Assembly: GCF_015351025.1 (NCBI RefSeq)
Contig: NZ_JADKRV010000004.1
Coordinates: 222,321-286,320 of the forward strand
Direction: 5' to 3'
DNA from: Curtobacterium sp. VKM Ac-1376
GTDB taxonomy: Bacteria; Actinomycetota; Actinomycetes; Actinomycetales; Microbacteriaceae
Length of the DNA stretch: 64,000 nucleotides
Under the pieces are notes generated by a model, which saw nothing but the letters and a program-made list of their open reading frames with translations, had not been told where the DNA came from and did no database searches. Below are positions 19,499 to 28,367 of this stretch, piece after piece. The stretch's first letter is position 1. The number at the start of each line of letters is the position of its first letter. Both the position numbers and the translations under genes were made by a program.

Positions 19499-20287
19499 TC
19501 ACCCGCTGCCGACCGCGGTCAGGGCGGCGACGACCGCCCCGACCGCGACGACGACGCCGACCAGGACGCGGCGGAGCGGCAGGCGTCGCCCCGGACCGAG
19601 CGGGATCCCGCGCTCGACCACGTCACGGAATCGCTCGACCAGCGCGACGGGAGCGTCCGGCGGCGACGGTGCGGCGAAGACGAGGTCGCTCGGGACCGGA
19701 CTCCACCGGAACGGCCGGGGCGCAGCGCTGCCACGGACCACGTCGAGCGCTGCCCGGACGGCGGTGCGGTCCCCCTCGAGCGCATCCTGCACCGCCGTGA
19801 GGACCCTGTGCCTGACCGGATCACCGGGGTCGACACGGTCCCACACCGTGCGGGCCGCGAGCACGAGGGTCATGGCGGCGTCGAGGTCCGACGCCGACGC
19901 CGTGCTGCCGTCCGCCCCCGTCGGGTGGTCGCACACGACAACTGCTCCGGCGTCGTCCACGATGACGTCGTCGATGCCCGCCGTGCCGAGGCGGACCGCT
20001 CCGTCGTGTGCGGCGACCAGGAGTTCGAGGAGCGGCACGGTCAGGGTCACCGCGACGCCCGTGGTCGGCGTGCCGAGCCGGTCGAGCGCAGCGGCCAGCG
20101 GTGTCCCGGTCGGGCGCTCGAGATCGACCACCAGTCGGCCGCTCGTCGTCCGACCGACGTCGGCGACGGGCACGAGGTGCCGCTCGCCGGCCGCGCTGCG
20201 GTCGGCAGCCCAGCCGAGCAGGGCGGACTCGTCATCGGTCGCGATCCAGCGGTCGGGGTGATCGGTGTGGACGGGAGTCGTCGGCAT
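19499..20287 (-). CDS. Membrane protein resembling a degenerate protein kinase
   Basis: A 262-residue protein starting MPTTPVHTDHPDRWIATDDE, with no family I recognise with confidence. The middle reads like a worn kinase core: a hinge-like LVVDLERPTGTPLAAALDRLG (about 77-97), then LLELLVAAHDGAVRLG and IDDVIVDDAGAVVVCDHP, which line up with the usual HRD...N...VDDxGxVxLxDFG order but lack HRD, the metal-binding Asn and DFG. About 80 residues of loops and helices follow, and the chain ends in one hydrophobic helix (VLVGVVVAVGAVVAALTAV) preceded by Arg-rich sequence, giving a C-terminal membrane anchor. It is divergent from DUF4191. The pseudokinase reading is an inference. Confidence 0.6.
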   Translation of the reverse strand: MPTTPVHTDHPDRWIATDDESALLGWAADRSAAGERHLVPVADVGRTTSGRLVVDLERPTGTPLAAALDRLGTPTTGVAVTLTVPLLELLVAAHDGAVRLGTAGIDDVIVDDAGAVVVCDHPTGADGSTASASDLDAAMTLVLAARTVWDRVDPGDPVRHRVLTAVQDALEGDRTAVRAALDVVRGSAAPRPFRWSPVPSDLVFAAPSPPDAPVALVERFRDVVERGIPLGPGRRLPLRRVLVGVVVAVGAVVAALTAVGSG

Positions 20288-20403
20288 GGCCACCAGCGTG
20301 GCGGAGGTGGGCGGGCCTCCCGTGCCGTCCTGCGCCACCTGTGGACAGGGCGTGTTCGCGCACAGCCGGACACGGGGCGGTCTCCCCAGGTGCGAGGAGG
20401 CCG

Positions 20404-20409
20404 TATCCT
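20404..20409 (+). promoter_or_regulatory. -10 box of the DUF4191 gene, leaderless geometry
   Basis: TATCCT followed by six bases and the ATG at 20416. Confidence 0.55.
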
Positions 20410-20415
20410 GTTCGC

Positions 20416-21132
20416 ATGGCACGCAGCTCTTCCACGGACAAGAAGGCGAAGGAGCCGGGGCGTCTCAAGCAGATGTTCCAGGTCTTCCAGATGACCCGCA
20501 AGGCCGAGCCGTCGTCGGTCTGGTGGTTCGCCTTGGCCTTCGTCGGCCCGGTCGTCCTCGGTGTCCTGCTCGCGCTGCTCCTGCCGGGGCAGAACTGGCT
20601 CGCGATCATCCTGTGGATCGTCGCCGGCGTCCTGCTCGGAGTACTGCTGTTCCTGATCGTGCTGGGTCGTTTGGCCGAGCGTGCCGCGTACTCGCAGATC
20701 GAGGGCCAGCCCGGTGCCGTCGGTGCCGTGCTGTCGAACTCGCTCCGCCGTCAGTGGCGTTCGAGTGAGATGCCCGTCGCCGTGCACGGCCGCTCGCAGG
20801 CCGCTGTCTACCGCGCCGTCGGTCGTCCCGGGGTCGTGCTCATCACGGAGGGGCAGCGCGGCAACCTCAACCGTCAGGTCGACGAGGAGCGCCGCAAGGT
20901 CCAGCGCATCGTCCCGAACGTCGCCGTGCACGTGCTGCACGTGGGTGACGGCACCGGGGACAGCCTGACGCTGCACAAGCTCCCCCGCGCGATGAACAAG
21001 CTGAAGAAGTCGCTCAACCGCAACGAGGTCCTGGCCGTCGCCAACCGTCTCGACTCGCTGACGCAGAGCCCTGCGGCCGCGATCCCGAAGGGCATGGACC
21101 CGATGCGGGCCCGCGCCGGACGGCCGCGCTGA
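20416..21132 (+). CDS. DUF4191 family membrane protein
   Basis: A 238-residue protein starting MARSSSTDKKAKEPGRLKQM. Two transmembrane helices (about 37-58 and 62-86, WWFALAFVGPVVLGVLLALLL and LAIILWIVAGVLLGVLLFLIV) are followed by a cytoplasmic domain with AAYSQIEGQPGAVGAVL, RPGVVLITEG and VHVLHVGDGTGDSLTLHKL. This is the actinobacterial DUF4191 pattern. The family usually lies between the lipoyl/E2 genes and glnA, as here. Function is unknown. The start is fixed by a TATCCT box six bases upstream; longer in-frame readings overlap the divergent gene. Confidence 0.88.
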   Translation: MARSSSTDKKAKEPGRLKQMFQVFQMTRKAEPSSVWWFALAFVGPVVLGVLLALLLPGQNWLAIILWIVAGVLLGVLLFLIVLGRLAERAAYSQIEGQPGAVGAVLSNSLRRQWRSSEMPVAVHGRSQAAVYRAVGRPGVVLITEGQRGNLNRQVDEERRKVQRIVPNVAVHVLHVGDGTGDSLTLHKLPRAMNKLKKSLNRNEVLAVANRLDSLTQSPAAAIPKGMDPMRARAGRPR

Positions 21133-21151
21133 CCGAAGCCCGCCGTACACC

Positions 21152-21187
21152 AGGACGCCCCCGACCAGATCTGGTCGGGGGCGTCCT
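21152..21187. terminator. Terminator after DUF4191
   Basis: A perfect 36-base palindrome (18-base half-sites, left half AGGACGCCCCCGACCAGA) 19 bases after the DUF4191 stop, facing the convergent RDD gene. Confidence 0.8.
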
Positions 21188-21250
21188 CGTGCGTGCGAGC
21201 CGGCCAGCCGACCCTGCACCGTGCGACGTCGCTCGAAGCCGGTCGTGAAT

Positions 21251-21313
21251 GGTGCGCGGTTCCGTACTCGGTGCGAGAAGCGCAGGCGCGCACCGAGTAC
21301 AGAACCTCGCACC
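21251..21313. repeat. Large imperfect stem-loop
   Basis: Arms at 21251-21275 and 21289-21313 match at 23 of 25 positions around a 13-base loop. The left arm contains GTACTCGGTGCG. Shorter GCACCGTGCG motifs lie on both sides (21215-21224 and 21331-21340). It lies between convergent genes but 60 bases beyond a stronger terminator. Confidence 0.7.
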
Positions 21314-21386
21314 AGACGGATGACCTCGCACCGTGCGAGCCTCCAGGCCGCTCCGCCGCGCCGCCGACGTGGCGACCAGCAACACC

Positions 21387-21842
21387 TCAGCGCCGGACGA
21401 GCACCGTCCCCGCGATGCGGTCGTGCGCACCGCGACTGTCCCGGTCGATGATGAGCGCCGGCACCACGAGGCACAGCAGCACCGTCCGGACGATCGGACG
21501 CCACACCCCGACGTACCCTCCACGCATCGGCACGACCCGCAGGCCGACGCAGACGTGCCCGAAGGACCCGGACAGCAGGCAGATGAACACGACCTGCAGC
21601 GCGGCGAAGATGGCGAGCTGGATCCAGGTGTGCGCGATGTCACCCGAGCCGCTCACCGGCGACCACACGCCCGTCACGTAGGCGACCAGGTCGGCCAACG
21701 CCCCGTCGATGAGCAGGGCGACGATGCGGCGTCCGATCCGCCCCACACTGCGGGGCCCGGTCTCCGGCAGGCCGAGGTCCTTGCCCGGCCACCCGTCCGG
21801 GTGATCGGACGGCGCGGACGGACTGGGAGTGTTGCGGGCCAT
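21387..21842 (-). CDS. RDD family membrane protein
   Basis: A 151-residue RDD-domain protein. The family's Arg and Asp residues are seen in GRIGRRIVALLIDGALADL (about 36-54) and DRDSRGAHDRIAGTVLV near the end. Three hydrophobic segments are visible. RDD proteins are poorly understood; some act in ion or small-solute transport. A small RDD gene divergent from glnA is also seen in Mycobacterium (Rv2219A-glnA1), so the position is conserved. A TACCCT box lies seven bases before the ATG. Confidence 0.85.
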   Translation of the reverse strand: MARNTPSPSAPSDHPDGWPGKDLGLPETGPRSVGRIGRRIVALLIDGALADLVAYVTGVWSPVSGSGDIAHTWIQLAIFAALQVVFICLLSGSFGHVCVGLRVVPMRGGYVGVWRPIVRTVLLCLVVPALIIDRDSRGAHDRIAGTVLVRR

Positions 21843-21984
21843 GCTCCCCAGGGTAGGCGACCGGCCGGGCGTAACACGCCCGAAACAAACCAGTCATGTC
21901 CGGGAAACCCCGTGTCAATAGCCTCGTCGGAGGGTTCCTTCACCGGTGCCTCCGACATCACCCAACCCATTGGAGATCGGCCCC

Positions 21985-23409
21985 ATGTTCAGCGATTCCT
22001 CCGAGGTCCTGGCCTTCATCAAGGACACCGACGTCAAGTTCCTCGACATCCGCTTCACGGACCTGCCGGGTGTGCAGCAGCACTTCAACATCCCCGCTTC
22101 CACCGTCGACGAGGACTTCTTCTCGGTCGGGCAGCTGTTCGACGGCTCCTCGATCCGTGGGTTCGCGTCGATCCACGAGTCCGACATGCAGCTGATCCCC
22201 GATGTGACGACGGCGTACGTCGACCAGTTCCGCGCCGAGCGCACGCTCATCATGATCTTCGACATCTACAATCCGCGGAACGGCGAGATCTACGGCCGCG
22301 ACCCGCGCCAGGTGGCGAAGAAGGCCGAGAAGTACCTCGCGTCGACGGGCATCGCGGACACGGCGTTCTTCGCCCCCGAGGCCGAGTTCTACATCTTCGA
22401 CGACGTCCGCTACTCCGTCACCCAGAACCAGTCGTTCTACGCGGTCGACTCCGAAGAGGGCGCCTGGAACACCGGCCGTGACGAAGAGGGCGGCAACCTC
22501 GCCAACAAGACCCCGTACAAGGGCGGCTACTTCCCCGTGTCGCCGGTCGACAAGACCGCCGACCTGCGCGACGACATCACCCTCAAGCTGATCGACGCGG
22601 GCTTCGAGCTCGAGCGCTCGCACCACGAGGTGGGCACCGGCGGCCAGCAGGAGATCAACTACAAGTTCGACACGATGGTCCATGCCGCGGACGACATCCT
22701 GAAGTTCAAGTACATCGTCAAGAACACGGCCGATCAGTGGGGCAAGGTCGCCACGTTCATGCCGAAGCCGCTCTTCGGCGACAACGGTTCGGGCATGCAC
22801 ACTCACCAGTCGCTCTGGTCGGACGGAAAGCCGCTGTTCTACGACGAGAACGGCTACGGCGGCCTCTCGGACCTCGCCCGCTGGTACATCGGCGGCATCC
22901 TGAAGCACGCCTCCGCGCTGCTCGCCTTCACCAACCCGTCGATCAACTCGTACCACCGTCTGGTCAAGGGGTTCGAGGCCCCGGTCAACCTGGTCTACTC
23001 GGCCGGCAACCGCTCGGCGGCGATCCGCATCCCGATCACGGGCACGAACCCGAAGGCCAAGCGCATCGAGTTCCGCGCGCCTGACGCCTCCGGCAACCCG
23101 TACCTCGCCTTCGCTGCACAGCTGATGGCAGGCCTCGACGGCATCCAGAACCGCATCGAGCCGCACGAGCCGGTCGACAAGGACCTCTACGAGCTCCCCC
23201 CGGAGGAGGCCAAGGGCATCCCGCAGGTCCCCGGCTCCCTCGACGAGGCGCTCGACGCGCTCGAGGCGGACCACGAGTTCCTCACGAAGGGCAACGTCTT
23301 CACCGAGGACCTCATCCAGACCTGGATCGACTACAAGCGTGAGAACGAGATCCTCCCGCTGGCGCAGCGCCCGCACCCGTTCGAGTACGAGCTGTACTTC
23401 GGCGTCTGA
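21985..23409 (+). CDS. glnA: Glutamine synthetase type I
   Basis: A 474-residue GSI-beta enzyme that makes glutamine from glutamate, ammonia and ATP as a dodecamer. Signatures include [33 protein letters not shown], the ATP-binding [17 protein letters not shown] and [13 protein letters not shown]402 in [11 protein letters not shown] is the adenylylation tyrosine, so activity should be controlled by GlnE encoded at 28894-31845. Start ATG 21985 follows GGAGATCGG; a 142-base gap to the divergent RDD gene contains TAGCCT, a possible -10 box. It ends in a strong terminator. Confidence 0.97.
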   Translation: MFSDSSEVLAFIKDTDVKFLDIRFTDLPGVQQHFNIPASTVDEDFFSVGQLFDGSSIRGFASIHESDMQLIPDVTTAYVDQFRAERTLIMIFDIYNPRNGEIYGRDPRQVAKKAEKYLASTGIADTAFFAPEAEFYIFDDVRYSVTQNQSFYAVDSEEGAWNTGRDEEGGNLANKTPYKGGYFPVSPVDKTADLRDDITLKLIDAGFELERSHHEVGTGGQQEINYKFDTMVHAADDILKFKYIVKNTADQWGKVATFMPKPLFGDNGSGMHTHQSLWSDGKPLFYDENGYGGLSDLARWYIGGILKHASALLAFTNPSINSYHRLVKGFEAPVNLVYSAGNRSAAIRIPITGTNPKAKRIEFRAPDASGNPYLAFAAQLMAGLDGIQNRIEPHEPVDKDLYELPPEEAKGIPQVPGSLDEALDALEADHEFLTKGNVFTEDLIQTWIDYKRENEILPLAQRPHPFEYELYFGV

Positions 23410-23422
23410 GTCCCGCTGACCC

Positions 23423-23458
23423 CGAAGGGCCCCGCACCGTCAGGTGCGGGGCCCTTCG
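23423..23458. terminator. glnA terminator
   Basis: Perfect 16-base arms (CGAAGGGCCCCGCACC and partner) with a four-base loop, 14 bases after the glnA stop. Confidence 0.88.
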
Positions 23459-23481
23459 CCGTGCCGGCCACGTTTCCGGGT

Positions 23482-23523
23482 GGGCGGCACCTTACGGGCT
23501 GCGCCGCCCGTGAGGTGTCGCCC
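23482..23523. repeat. Dispersed palindrome (family 2)
   Basis: Arms 23482-23499 and 23506-23523 match at 16 of 18 positions. The right arm and following bases (CGTGAGGTGTCGCCC then GGCGCGTG) repeat the element at 6128-6150. First of three palindromes in the glnA-ugd gap after the terminator. Confidence 0.75.
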
Positions 23524-23564
23524 GGCGCGTGCCGACGCGGCCACCGTGAGCGCGGGGTGCGGAG

Positions 23565-23625
23565 GCGACCGCCTGGAGGCCCGGCGCCCGTCCGGCGGGC
23601 GGGCGCCGGCCCTCCAGGCGGTCGC
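23565..23625. repeat. Long palindrome, family 1-like
   Basis: Twenty-six-base arms (23565-23590 and 23600-23625) with one mismatch around a nine-base loop. The inner arm GGAGGCCCGGCGCCCG resembles the family 1 core. Confidence 0.8.
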
Positions 23626-23667
23626 GACGCACGTTCCTTCCCATCGCACGTGGACTGGAAACCGGAA

Positions 23668-23708
23668 TCGGGCGTACCTGGTCAGAACTCCCGACCAGGT
23701 ACGCCCGA
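23668..23708. repeat. Dispersed palindrome (family 3)
   Basis: Perfect 16-base arms (TCGGGCGTACCTGGTC and partner) around AGAACTCCC. Near-identical to 35375-35413. The 301-base gap 23459-23759 holds only this and the two preceding palindromes; no gene was seen. Confidence 0.8.
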
Positions 23709-23759
23709 ATCGACCAGGCAGGCCCGAGACGACCACGGACCCCGTCTCGCGGACGGTGA

Positions 23760-25187
23760 CTAGCGGCTCGTGGCCAACGCGTCGTTCGTCCCCGCCGCGA
23801 CGCTCATCGGCGCACCCGCGACCGGTGTGGGCCGTCCCAGGGAACGGACGGCCCACCCCGCTTTCACCCAGTTCTGGACCGGCAGGCAGTTGCGCGCATC
23901 GATGACGACGCGGCGGCCGACGAGGTCTCCGAGAGCGGCCGGGTCGGCGGTGATGATGTCGTCCCACTCGGTGAGCACGAGGACCACGTCCGCACCCTCG
24001 ATCGCATCGTTCATCGAGGCGGCGTAGCTCAGCGTCGGGAACGAGCGCTTCGCTGGCTCCATGGCCTCGGGGTCCCAGAGCGTGACCTGGGCACCGCGGA
24101 GGTGCAGCGCAGCGGCGACGTTGAGCGCCGGGGAGTCCCGCACGTCGTCGGTGAGCGGCTTGAACGCGGCGCCGATGACGGCCACGCGACGGTTCAGCAC
24201 CGATCCCCCGGCCGACTCGATCGCCATGTCGATGACCCGCTGGCGCTGGCCCATGTTGATCTCGTCGACCTGCTGCATGAGGCCGACGACCTGACCGGCG
24301 CCGATCTCGTTCGCGCGGTACATGAGCGCCCGGATGTCCTTCGGCAGGCAACCCCCGCCGAAGCCGAGGCCGGCGTTCAGGAACTTCCGGCCGATTCGGG
24401 CGTCGTGACCCAGGGCATCGGCGAGCGTCGTCACGTCGGCCCCGGTGATGGCGCACATCTCGGAGATCGCGTTGATGAACGAGATCTTCGTGGCGAGGAA
24501 CGCGTTGGCGCTGACCTTGACGAGCTCGGCGGTGGCCAGGTCGGTCGTGATGACCGGCGTGCCCTCGCTGATCGGTGCCGCGTAGACCTCGCGGATCACG
24601 CCGTCGGCGGCCTCGGACGCACCGCCCCAGACCAGGCGGTCCGGGTGCAGGGTGTCCTCCACGGCCTTGCCCTCACGCAGGAACTCCGGGTTCCAGATGA
24701 GTTCGGCGTCGATCCCCGACGGCGTGAACTCGCGGACGATGCCGCGGAGCCGTGCCGCCGTGCCGACCGGCACCGTCGACTTGCCGACGATGAGCCCCGG
24801 GTGGGTGAGGTTCTCGGCGACACCGCGGGTGGCGCTCTCGACGTAGGCCAGGTTCGCGGCGTGCGACCCGGCCTTCTGGGGGGTGCCGACGCAGACGAAG
24901 TGGACGTCCGCTGCGGCCACCGCGGCGGCGATGTCCGCCGTGAAGCGGAGCTTGCCGCTGGCCACGTGCTTCGTGATGAGCTCGGGCAGCCCGGGCTCGA
25001 AGAACGGGACCTCACCGGCGGAGAGGGCGGCGAGCTTCGACGGGTCGATGTCGACGCCGATGGTCTCGAAGCCCATCTCGGCCATGGCAGCCGCGTGGGT
25101 GGCACCGAGGTAGCCGGTGCCGATGACGCTGATGACGGGTGCGGGGCGGGTGTCGGCCGATGCGGTCGACTTCTCGGACTCGCTCAT
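23760..25187 (-). CDS. ugd: UDP-glucose 6-dehydrogenase
   Basis: A 475-residue UDP-glucose/GDP-mannose dehydrogenase family enzyme that oxidises UDP-glucose to UDP-glucuronate with two NAD. The Rossmann motif VIGTGYLG is at 21-28 after a 17-residue lead; EFLREGKAVED holds conserved substrate residues, and the catalytic cysteine is C280 in GFGGGCLPKDIRAL. The C-terminal domain starts at RRVAVIGAAFKPLTDDVRDSP. The start ATG overlaps the GH26 stop by four bases, so it is the last gene of a translationally coupled operon with a glycan synthase. It presumably supplies the UDP-uronic acid precursor. Confidence 0.93.
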   Translation of the reverse strand: MSESEKSTASADTRPAPVISVIGTGYLGATHAAAMAEMGFETIGVDIDPSKLAALSAGEVPFFEPGLPELITKHVASGKLRFTADIAAAVAAADVHFVCVGTPQKAGSHAANLAYVESATRGVAENLTHPGLIVGKSTVPVGTAARLRGIVREFTPSGIDAELIWNPEFLREGKAVEDTLHPDRLVWGGASEAADGVIREVYAAPISEGTPVITTDLATAELVKVSANAFLATKISFINAISEMCAITGADVTTLADALGHDARIGRKFLNAGLGFGGGCLPKDIRALMYRANEIGAGQVVGLMQQVDEINMGQRQRVIDMAIESAGGSVLNRRVAVIGAAFKPLTDDVRDSPALNVAAALHLRGAQVTLWDPEAMEPAKRSFPTLSYAASMNDAIEGADVVLVLTEWDDIITADPAALGDLVGRRVVIDARNCLPVQNWVKAGWAVRSLGRPTPVAGAPMSVAAGTNDALATSR

Positions 25188-26752
25188 TGCGTGACCTCCT
25201 GCAGGTCGTAGTCGATGTCGTTGCGCTTGATGCCCTGGGCGAATGCCTGCAGGGAGTCGGCGCGGGAGTTGAGTCGCCAGTCGTTCGTGGTGCGCTTGCC
25301 GTCGACGATGGTCGTCGCGGTCTCGCTGAAGTACGCGAACCCGATGACGTCGGCGTTGGCGGGGTCCGCCAGCGCATCGAACAGCGAGTTGATCCACTGC
25401 GTCTTCTGGGGGTCCGAGACGCTGGTCCCGGTCTCGGTCGCCCCGATCTCGTTGAGCATGATGCCCTTGCCCGGCGCGATCTGCCGGAGCTGCGCGAGTG
25501 TCGCTCCGAAGGTGGTCGCGAACGTCGGCTGCTCGGTGGCGTCGCGGTAGTAGCCGCTCATGCCGACCCAGTCGACGTAGTCCGCGCCCGGGTAGTACTG
25601 CCGCATGTAGTCCAGCGTCTGGTACTTCGGGTTCCCGAGCTTGTCGATGCGGCTCGGGGACCAGTCCCAGATGACGTAGTCGTTCGCGCCGTTCGCCTGG
25701 AAGACGTCGTGCACGTGCTGCCACATCGTCACGTAGGACCCTGCGGCATTCTGCTGGGCATCCCCCTCGGCCCAGTTGTACCAGGAGCCGTTCATCTCGT
25801 GGTCGAGACGGATGACCATCGGCTGCCCGTTGGCCGCGAGCGCCTTGGCGTATGCGGTCAGGTAGGCATCGAACGCACCACCGGAGATGTCCTCGTTGGT
25901 GTACCCGGGGACGTACTTCTGGTCGTTCCCGGTCTGCGCCGGGACCGTCTCCCACGTCATGAGCGGGACGCGCCCGTTGGCCCACGACCGCTGCACGGCG
26001 GTGGCGTTGAAGTCCTGGTCGAAGCCCTGGAAGAAACCGGTCATGTTCGACGCGGTCCCGACCTGCCGGGAGACCTCGTCGTACTCCGCCCAGTTGAAGG
26101 GCGACTGCTCGGTGTACAGGCCGTACCAGCGCGACTGCTGCGCGAGGACCTCGGCCTTCGTCGGCGTCACGACCGGGGTGGCACCGGGGTCGGTCGAGGG
26201 GCCGGGGTTCGGCTTCGTCGCACCGCCGTTGCCGGAGCCCGACCCGTTGCCGGAACCGGATCCGCTGCCAGACCCGTTGTCCGACGAACCAGACCCGGTC
26301 CCGTTGCCGGAACCCGCGCCGGCCCCGCCGGAACCCGAGCCACCGTTGCCGGAACCCGCGGCGTTCACGGTGGACGAGCCTCCCGAGCCCTTCGCGGCAC
26401 CGAGCTGGGACTGGAGCGACGCGATCTGCGCCTTGAGCTCCGTGATCTGGTCACCACGCGACCCGGCCTGGGCCGTGCGGGAGTCGAGCTTGCCCTCGAG
26501 CGCCCAGATGCGCTCCTGGGCGGCGTCGAGCTGCGTCTGCAGCTCGGCAGCAGAGACCTTCTTGGCCTTCGGGGGATCGACGCCGAGCGCGTGGTGCACG
26601 GCGGTGGAGACGGGGCCGGCCGGCGAGATCCAGACCGACCAGGTGATGAGTGCCAGGGCGAGCACGATGGCGGTCGTGCCGACGGCCGTCCAGCGGGCGT
26701 GCTTGCTCGACTGCGCCCACCAGGTACCCGAGGAACGGATGAAGTCAGACAA
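25184..26752 (-). CDS. Membrane-anchored glycoside hydrolase, GH26-like
   Basis: A 522-residue predicted type II membrane protein: a short cytoplasmic tail, one transmembrane helix (about 21-42), a coiled coil (about 63-122), a Gly/Ser/Asn-rich linker (about 125-190), then an extracellular domain (about 205-515). That domain has the GH26 hallmarks: RLDHEMNGSWYNW with the acid/base E319, and IMLNEIGATE with the nucleophile E435. GH26 enzymes mostly cleave beta-mannans; the substrate here may instead be the polymer made by the upstream synthase. There is no nearby ATG; TTG 26752, overlapping the synthase stop by eight bases, was chosen. Longer readings run antisense-like through the synthase gene. 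Confidence 0.85.
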   Translation of the reverse strand: MSDFIRSSGTWWAQSSKHARWTAVGTTAIVLALALITWSVWISPAGPVSTAVHHALGVDPPKAKKVSAAELQTQLDAAQERIWALEGKLDSRTAQAGSRGDQITELKAQIASLQSQLGAAKGSGGSSTVNAAGSGNGGSGSGGAGAGSGNGTGSGSSDNGSGSGSGSGNGSGSGNGGATKPNPGPSTDPGATPVVTPTKAEVLAQQSRWYGLYTEQSPFNWAEYDEVSRQVGTASNMTGFFQGFDQDFNATAVQRSWANGRVPLMTWETVPAQTGNDQKYVPGYTNEDISGGAFDAYLTAYAKALAANGQPMVIRLDHEMNGSWYNWAEGDAQQNAAGSYVTMWQHVHDVFQANGANDYVIWDWSPSRIDKLGNPKYQTLDYMRQYYPGADYVDWVGMSGYYRDATEQPTFATTFGATLAQLRQIAPGKGIMLNEIGATETGTSVSDPQKTQWINSLFDALADPANADVIGFAYFSETATTIVDGKRTTNDWRLNSRADSLQAFAQGIKRNDIDYDLQEVTQ

Positions 26753-28367
26753 TGAGGAACGCCTCCAGGGCGAAGATCGCGATGCCGATGCAGTACGGGA
26801 TCGCTGCGTACGGGTTGTACCGGCGGGCTCGGGCCGCGGCCGGCGCGGCTGCTCGCTGGGCCTCCTGCTGCGCGACCGCGGCTGCGGCCTCGCGGCGGGT
26901 GGCGAGCACGGTGGTGGTGGAGTTGGTCGCCGCGTCGGCGCCGAAGAGCTCGTCGAACGCACGGTCCACGGCCACCTGGTCGACGGCCTCGAGCGGGGCG
27001 ACAGAACCCGACCCGGACGACCCCGCCGCGCGGGCCCGTTCCGCGTCGATCGGGCTCACCGGGACCTGCGCAGTGGACGCGATCGGCTGGGCGGCATCCG
27101 CGGGGTCCTCCTGCATCGGGCCACCGGCGTAGGCGCCGGCACGGGTCCCCCAGCCGGACGCGTGCGCCAGGCGGAAGAAGCCGATGAGGCGGATCGGCAT
27201 GAGGAAGAACGTCGACACGATGATGAACATCGGCAGGCGGAAGAAGTCGCTCGGCTTCTCGGCCAGGTGTCGCATCTGCCGGATCGCCATGCTCAGCACG
27301 CTCGAGATCACCATCAGGGCGGCGACGTACACGAAGCCCGTGGAGAAGCCGTACTGGGACAGGATGCCCTGGTACAGGTTCTCGCCCTGACCGGTGAAGG
27401 CGCGGTAGATCCAGCCCGCGATCACGCCGAAGAGCATGAACGGCAGGATGATGTCAGTGATGAAGAAGGCCGCCAGGATCGGGGCGTGTCCGAGCATCCA
27501 CGGGAGCATCCGCAGGGTGTTGTACTGCGAACCGCGTGCCCAGCGGAGCTGCTGCTTGAAGAGCTTCTTCACCTGGAGCGGGGCGTCCGTGTAGACCAGC
27601 GAGGTGTACTGGTAGACCGTGCGGTACCCCTCCTTGAGCGTGAGGTTCGTCAGCGTGCGGTCGTCGGAGACCTCGAGGAACACGCCCATGAACTTCTCGT
27701 GCATGAACCGGTCCATCACTCGCACGAGGATGTTCCGGCGGAACGCGATGGTGCGCCCGGGCAGGCAGCCGATCTGCCCGAGGACGCTCTGCGCCGGCAT
27801 CGAGTAGAGCGCCCGCGAGTTCTCGAGCCAGTCGGCCCAGCGGGTGATCCAGCTGCGCTCCGGTTCGAGGATGCGCTGCCGGGTGGTGACACCACCGACG
27901 GACTCGTCGGCGAACGGCCGGAGCAGCTCCTCGAGTGCGCCGGGCGTCCAGACCGTGTCCGAGTCGACGAGCACCGTGATGTCGCCGTTCGACATCTCGG
28001 TGCCGACCTTGACGGCGTTGCGCTTGCCCGGGATGGGCGTGTGGGTCCAGCGGACGAGCGGGGCGAACTCGTCGCAGACCGCTTCGAGCGCCTCGTTGCG
28101 GGCTCCGTTGATGACGACGATGATCTCGCCGGGTCGCTGCTCGACCATGCGCCCGATGACGTCGCGGAACAGGTCGAGCGGTTCGTCCACGACGGGGACG
28201 ACGACGCTGGTGGTACCGACGAAGGTGCCGGTGAAGGGGCGGTAGCGGGCGGAGATGACGACCTTGAGCAACCAGAGCAACCAGATCACCGCGGAGTACA
28301 CGGCGAACAGGTAGAACTCGGGATGCCCTTCGACCATCTGCCTGATCTGCAGAATGAAGGTGAACAC
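26745..28367 (-). CDS. Processive membrane glycosyltransferase, GT2 family (hyaluronan/cellulose synthase-like)
   Basis: A 540-residue GT2 enzyme. One transmembrane helix (about 19-40) precedes the GT-A domain, which shows VDSDTVW (DxD, about 135), CLPGRTIAFRR, SDDRTLTN (about 234) and the product-binding QQLRW (about 272-276). That is the set expected of processive synthases such as HasA, NodC and cellulose synthase. Four or five helices follow, then a hydrophilic Ala-rich tail (about 410-500) and a final helix. It opens an operon with GH26 and ugd. GTG 28367 with AGGGA just upstream was chosen; TTG 28448 would add 27 residues. The product is not predictable, but an adjacent ugd suggests a uronic acid-containing polymer. 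Confidence 0.85.
   Translation of the reverse strand: MFTFILQIRQMVEGHPEFYLFAVYSAVIWLLWLLKVVISARYRPFTGTFVGTTSVVVPVVDEPLDLFRDVIGRMVEQRPGEIIVVINGARNEALEAVCDEFAPLVRWTHTPIPGKRNAVKVGTEMSNGDITVLVDSDTVWTPGALEELLRPFADESVGGVTTRQRILEPERSWITRWADWLENSRALYSMPAQSVLGQIGCLPGRTIAFRRNILVRVMDRFMHEKFMGVFLEVSDDRTLTNLTLKEGYRTVYQYTSLVYTDAPLQVKKLFKQQLRWARGSQYNTLRMLPWMLGHAPILAAFFITDIILPFMLFGVIAGWIYRAFTGQGENLYQGILSQYGFSTGFVYVAALMVISSVLSMAIRQMRHLAEKPSDFFRLPMFIIVSTFFLMPIRLIGFFRLAHASGWGTRAGAYAGGPMQEDPADAAQPIASTAQVPVSPIDAERARAAGSSGSGSVAPLEAVDQVAVDRAFDELFGADAATNSTTTVLATRREAAAAVAQQEAQRAAAPAAARARRYNPYAAIPYCIGIAIFALEAFLIV

Noticed and set aside
23459..23759. Clustered palindromes read as a CRISPR or integron array
   Set aside because: The three palindromes differ in sequence and have no regular spacers, cas genes or integrase nearby.
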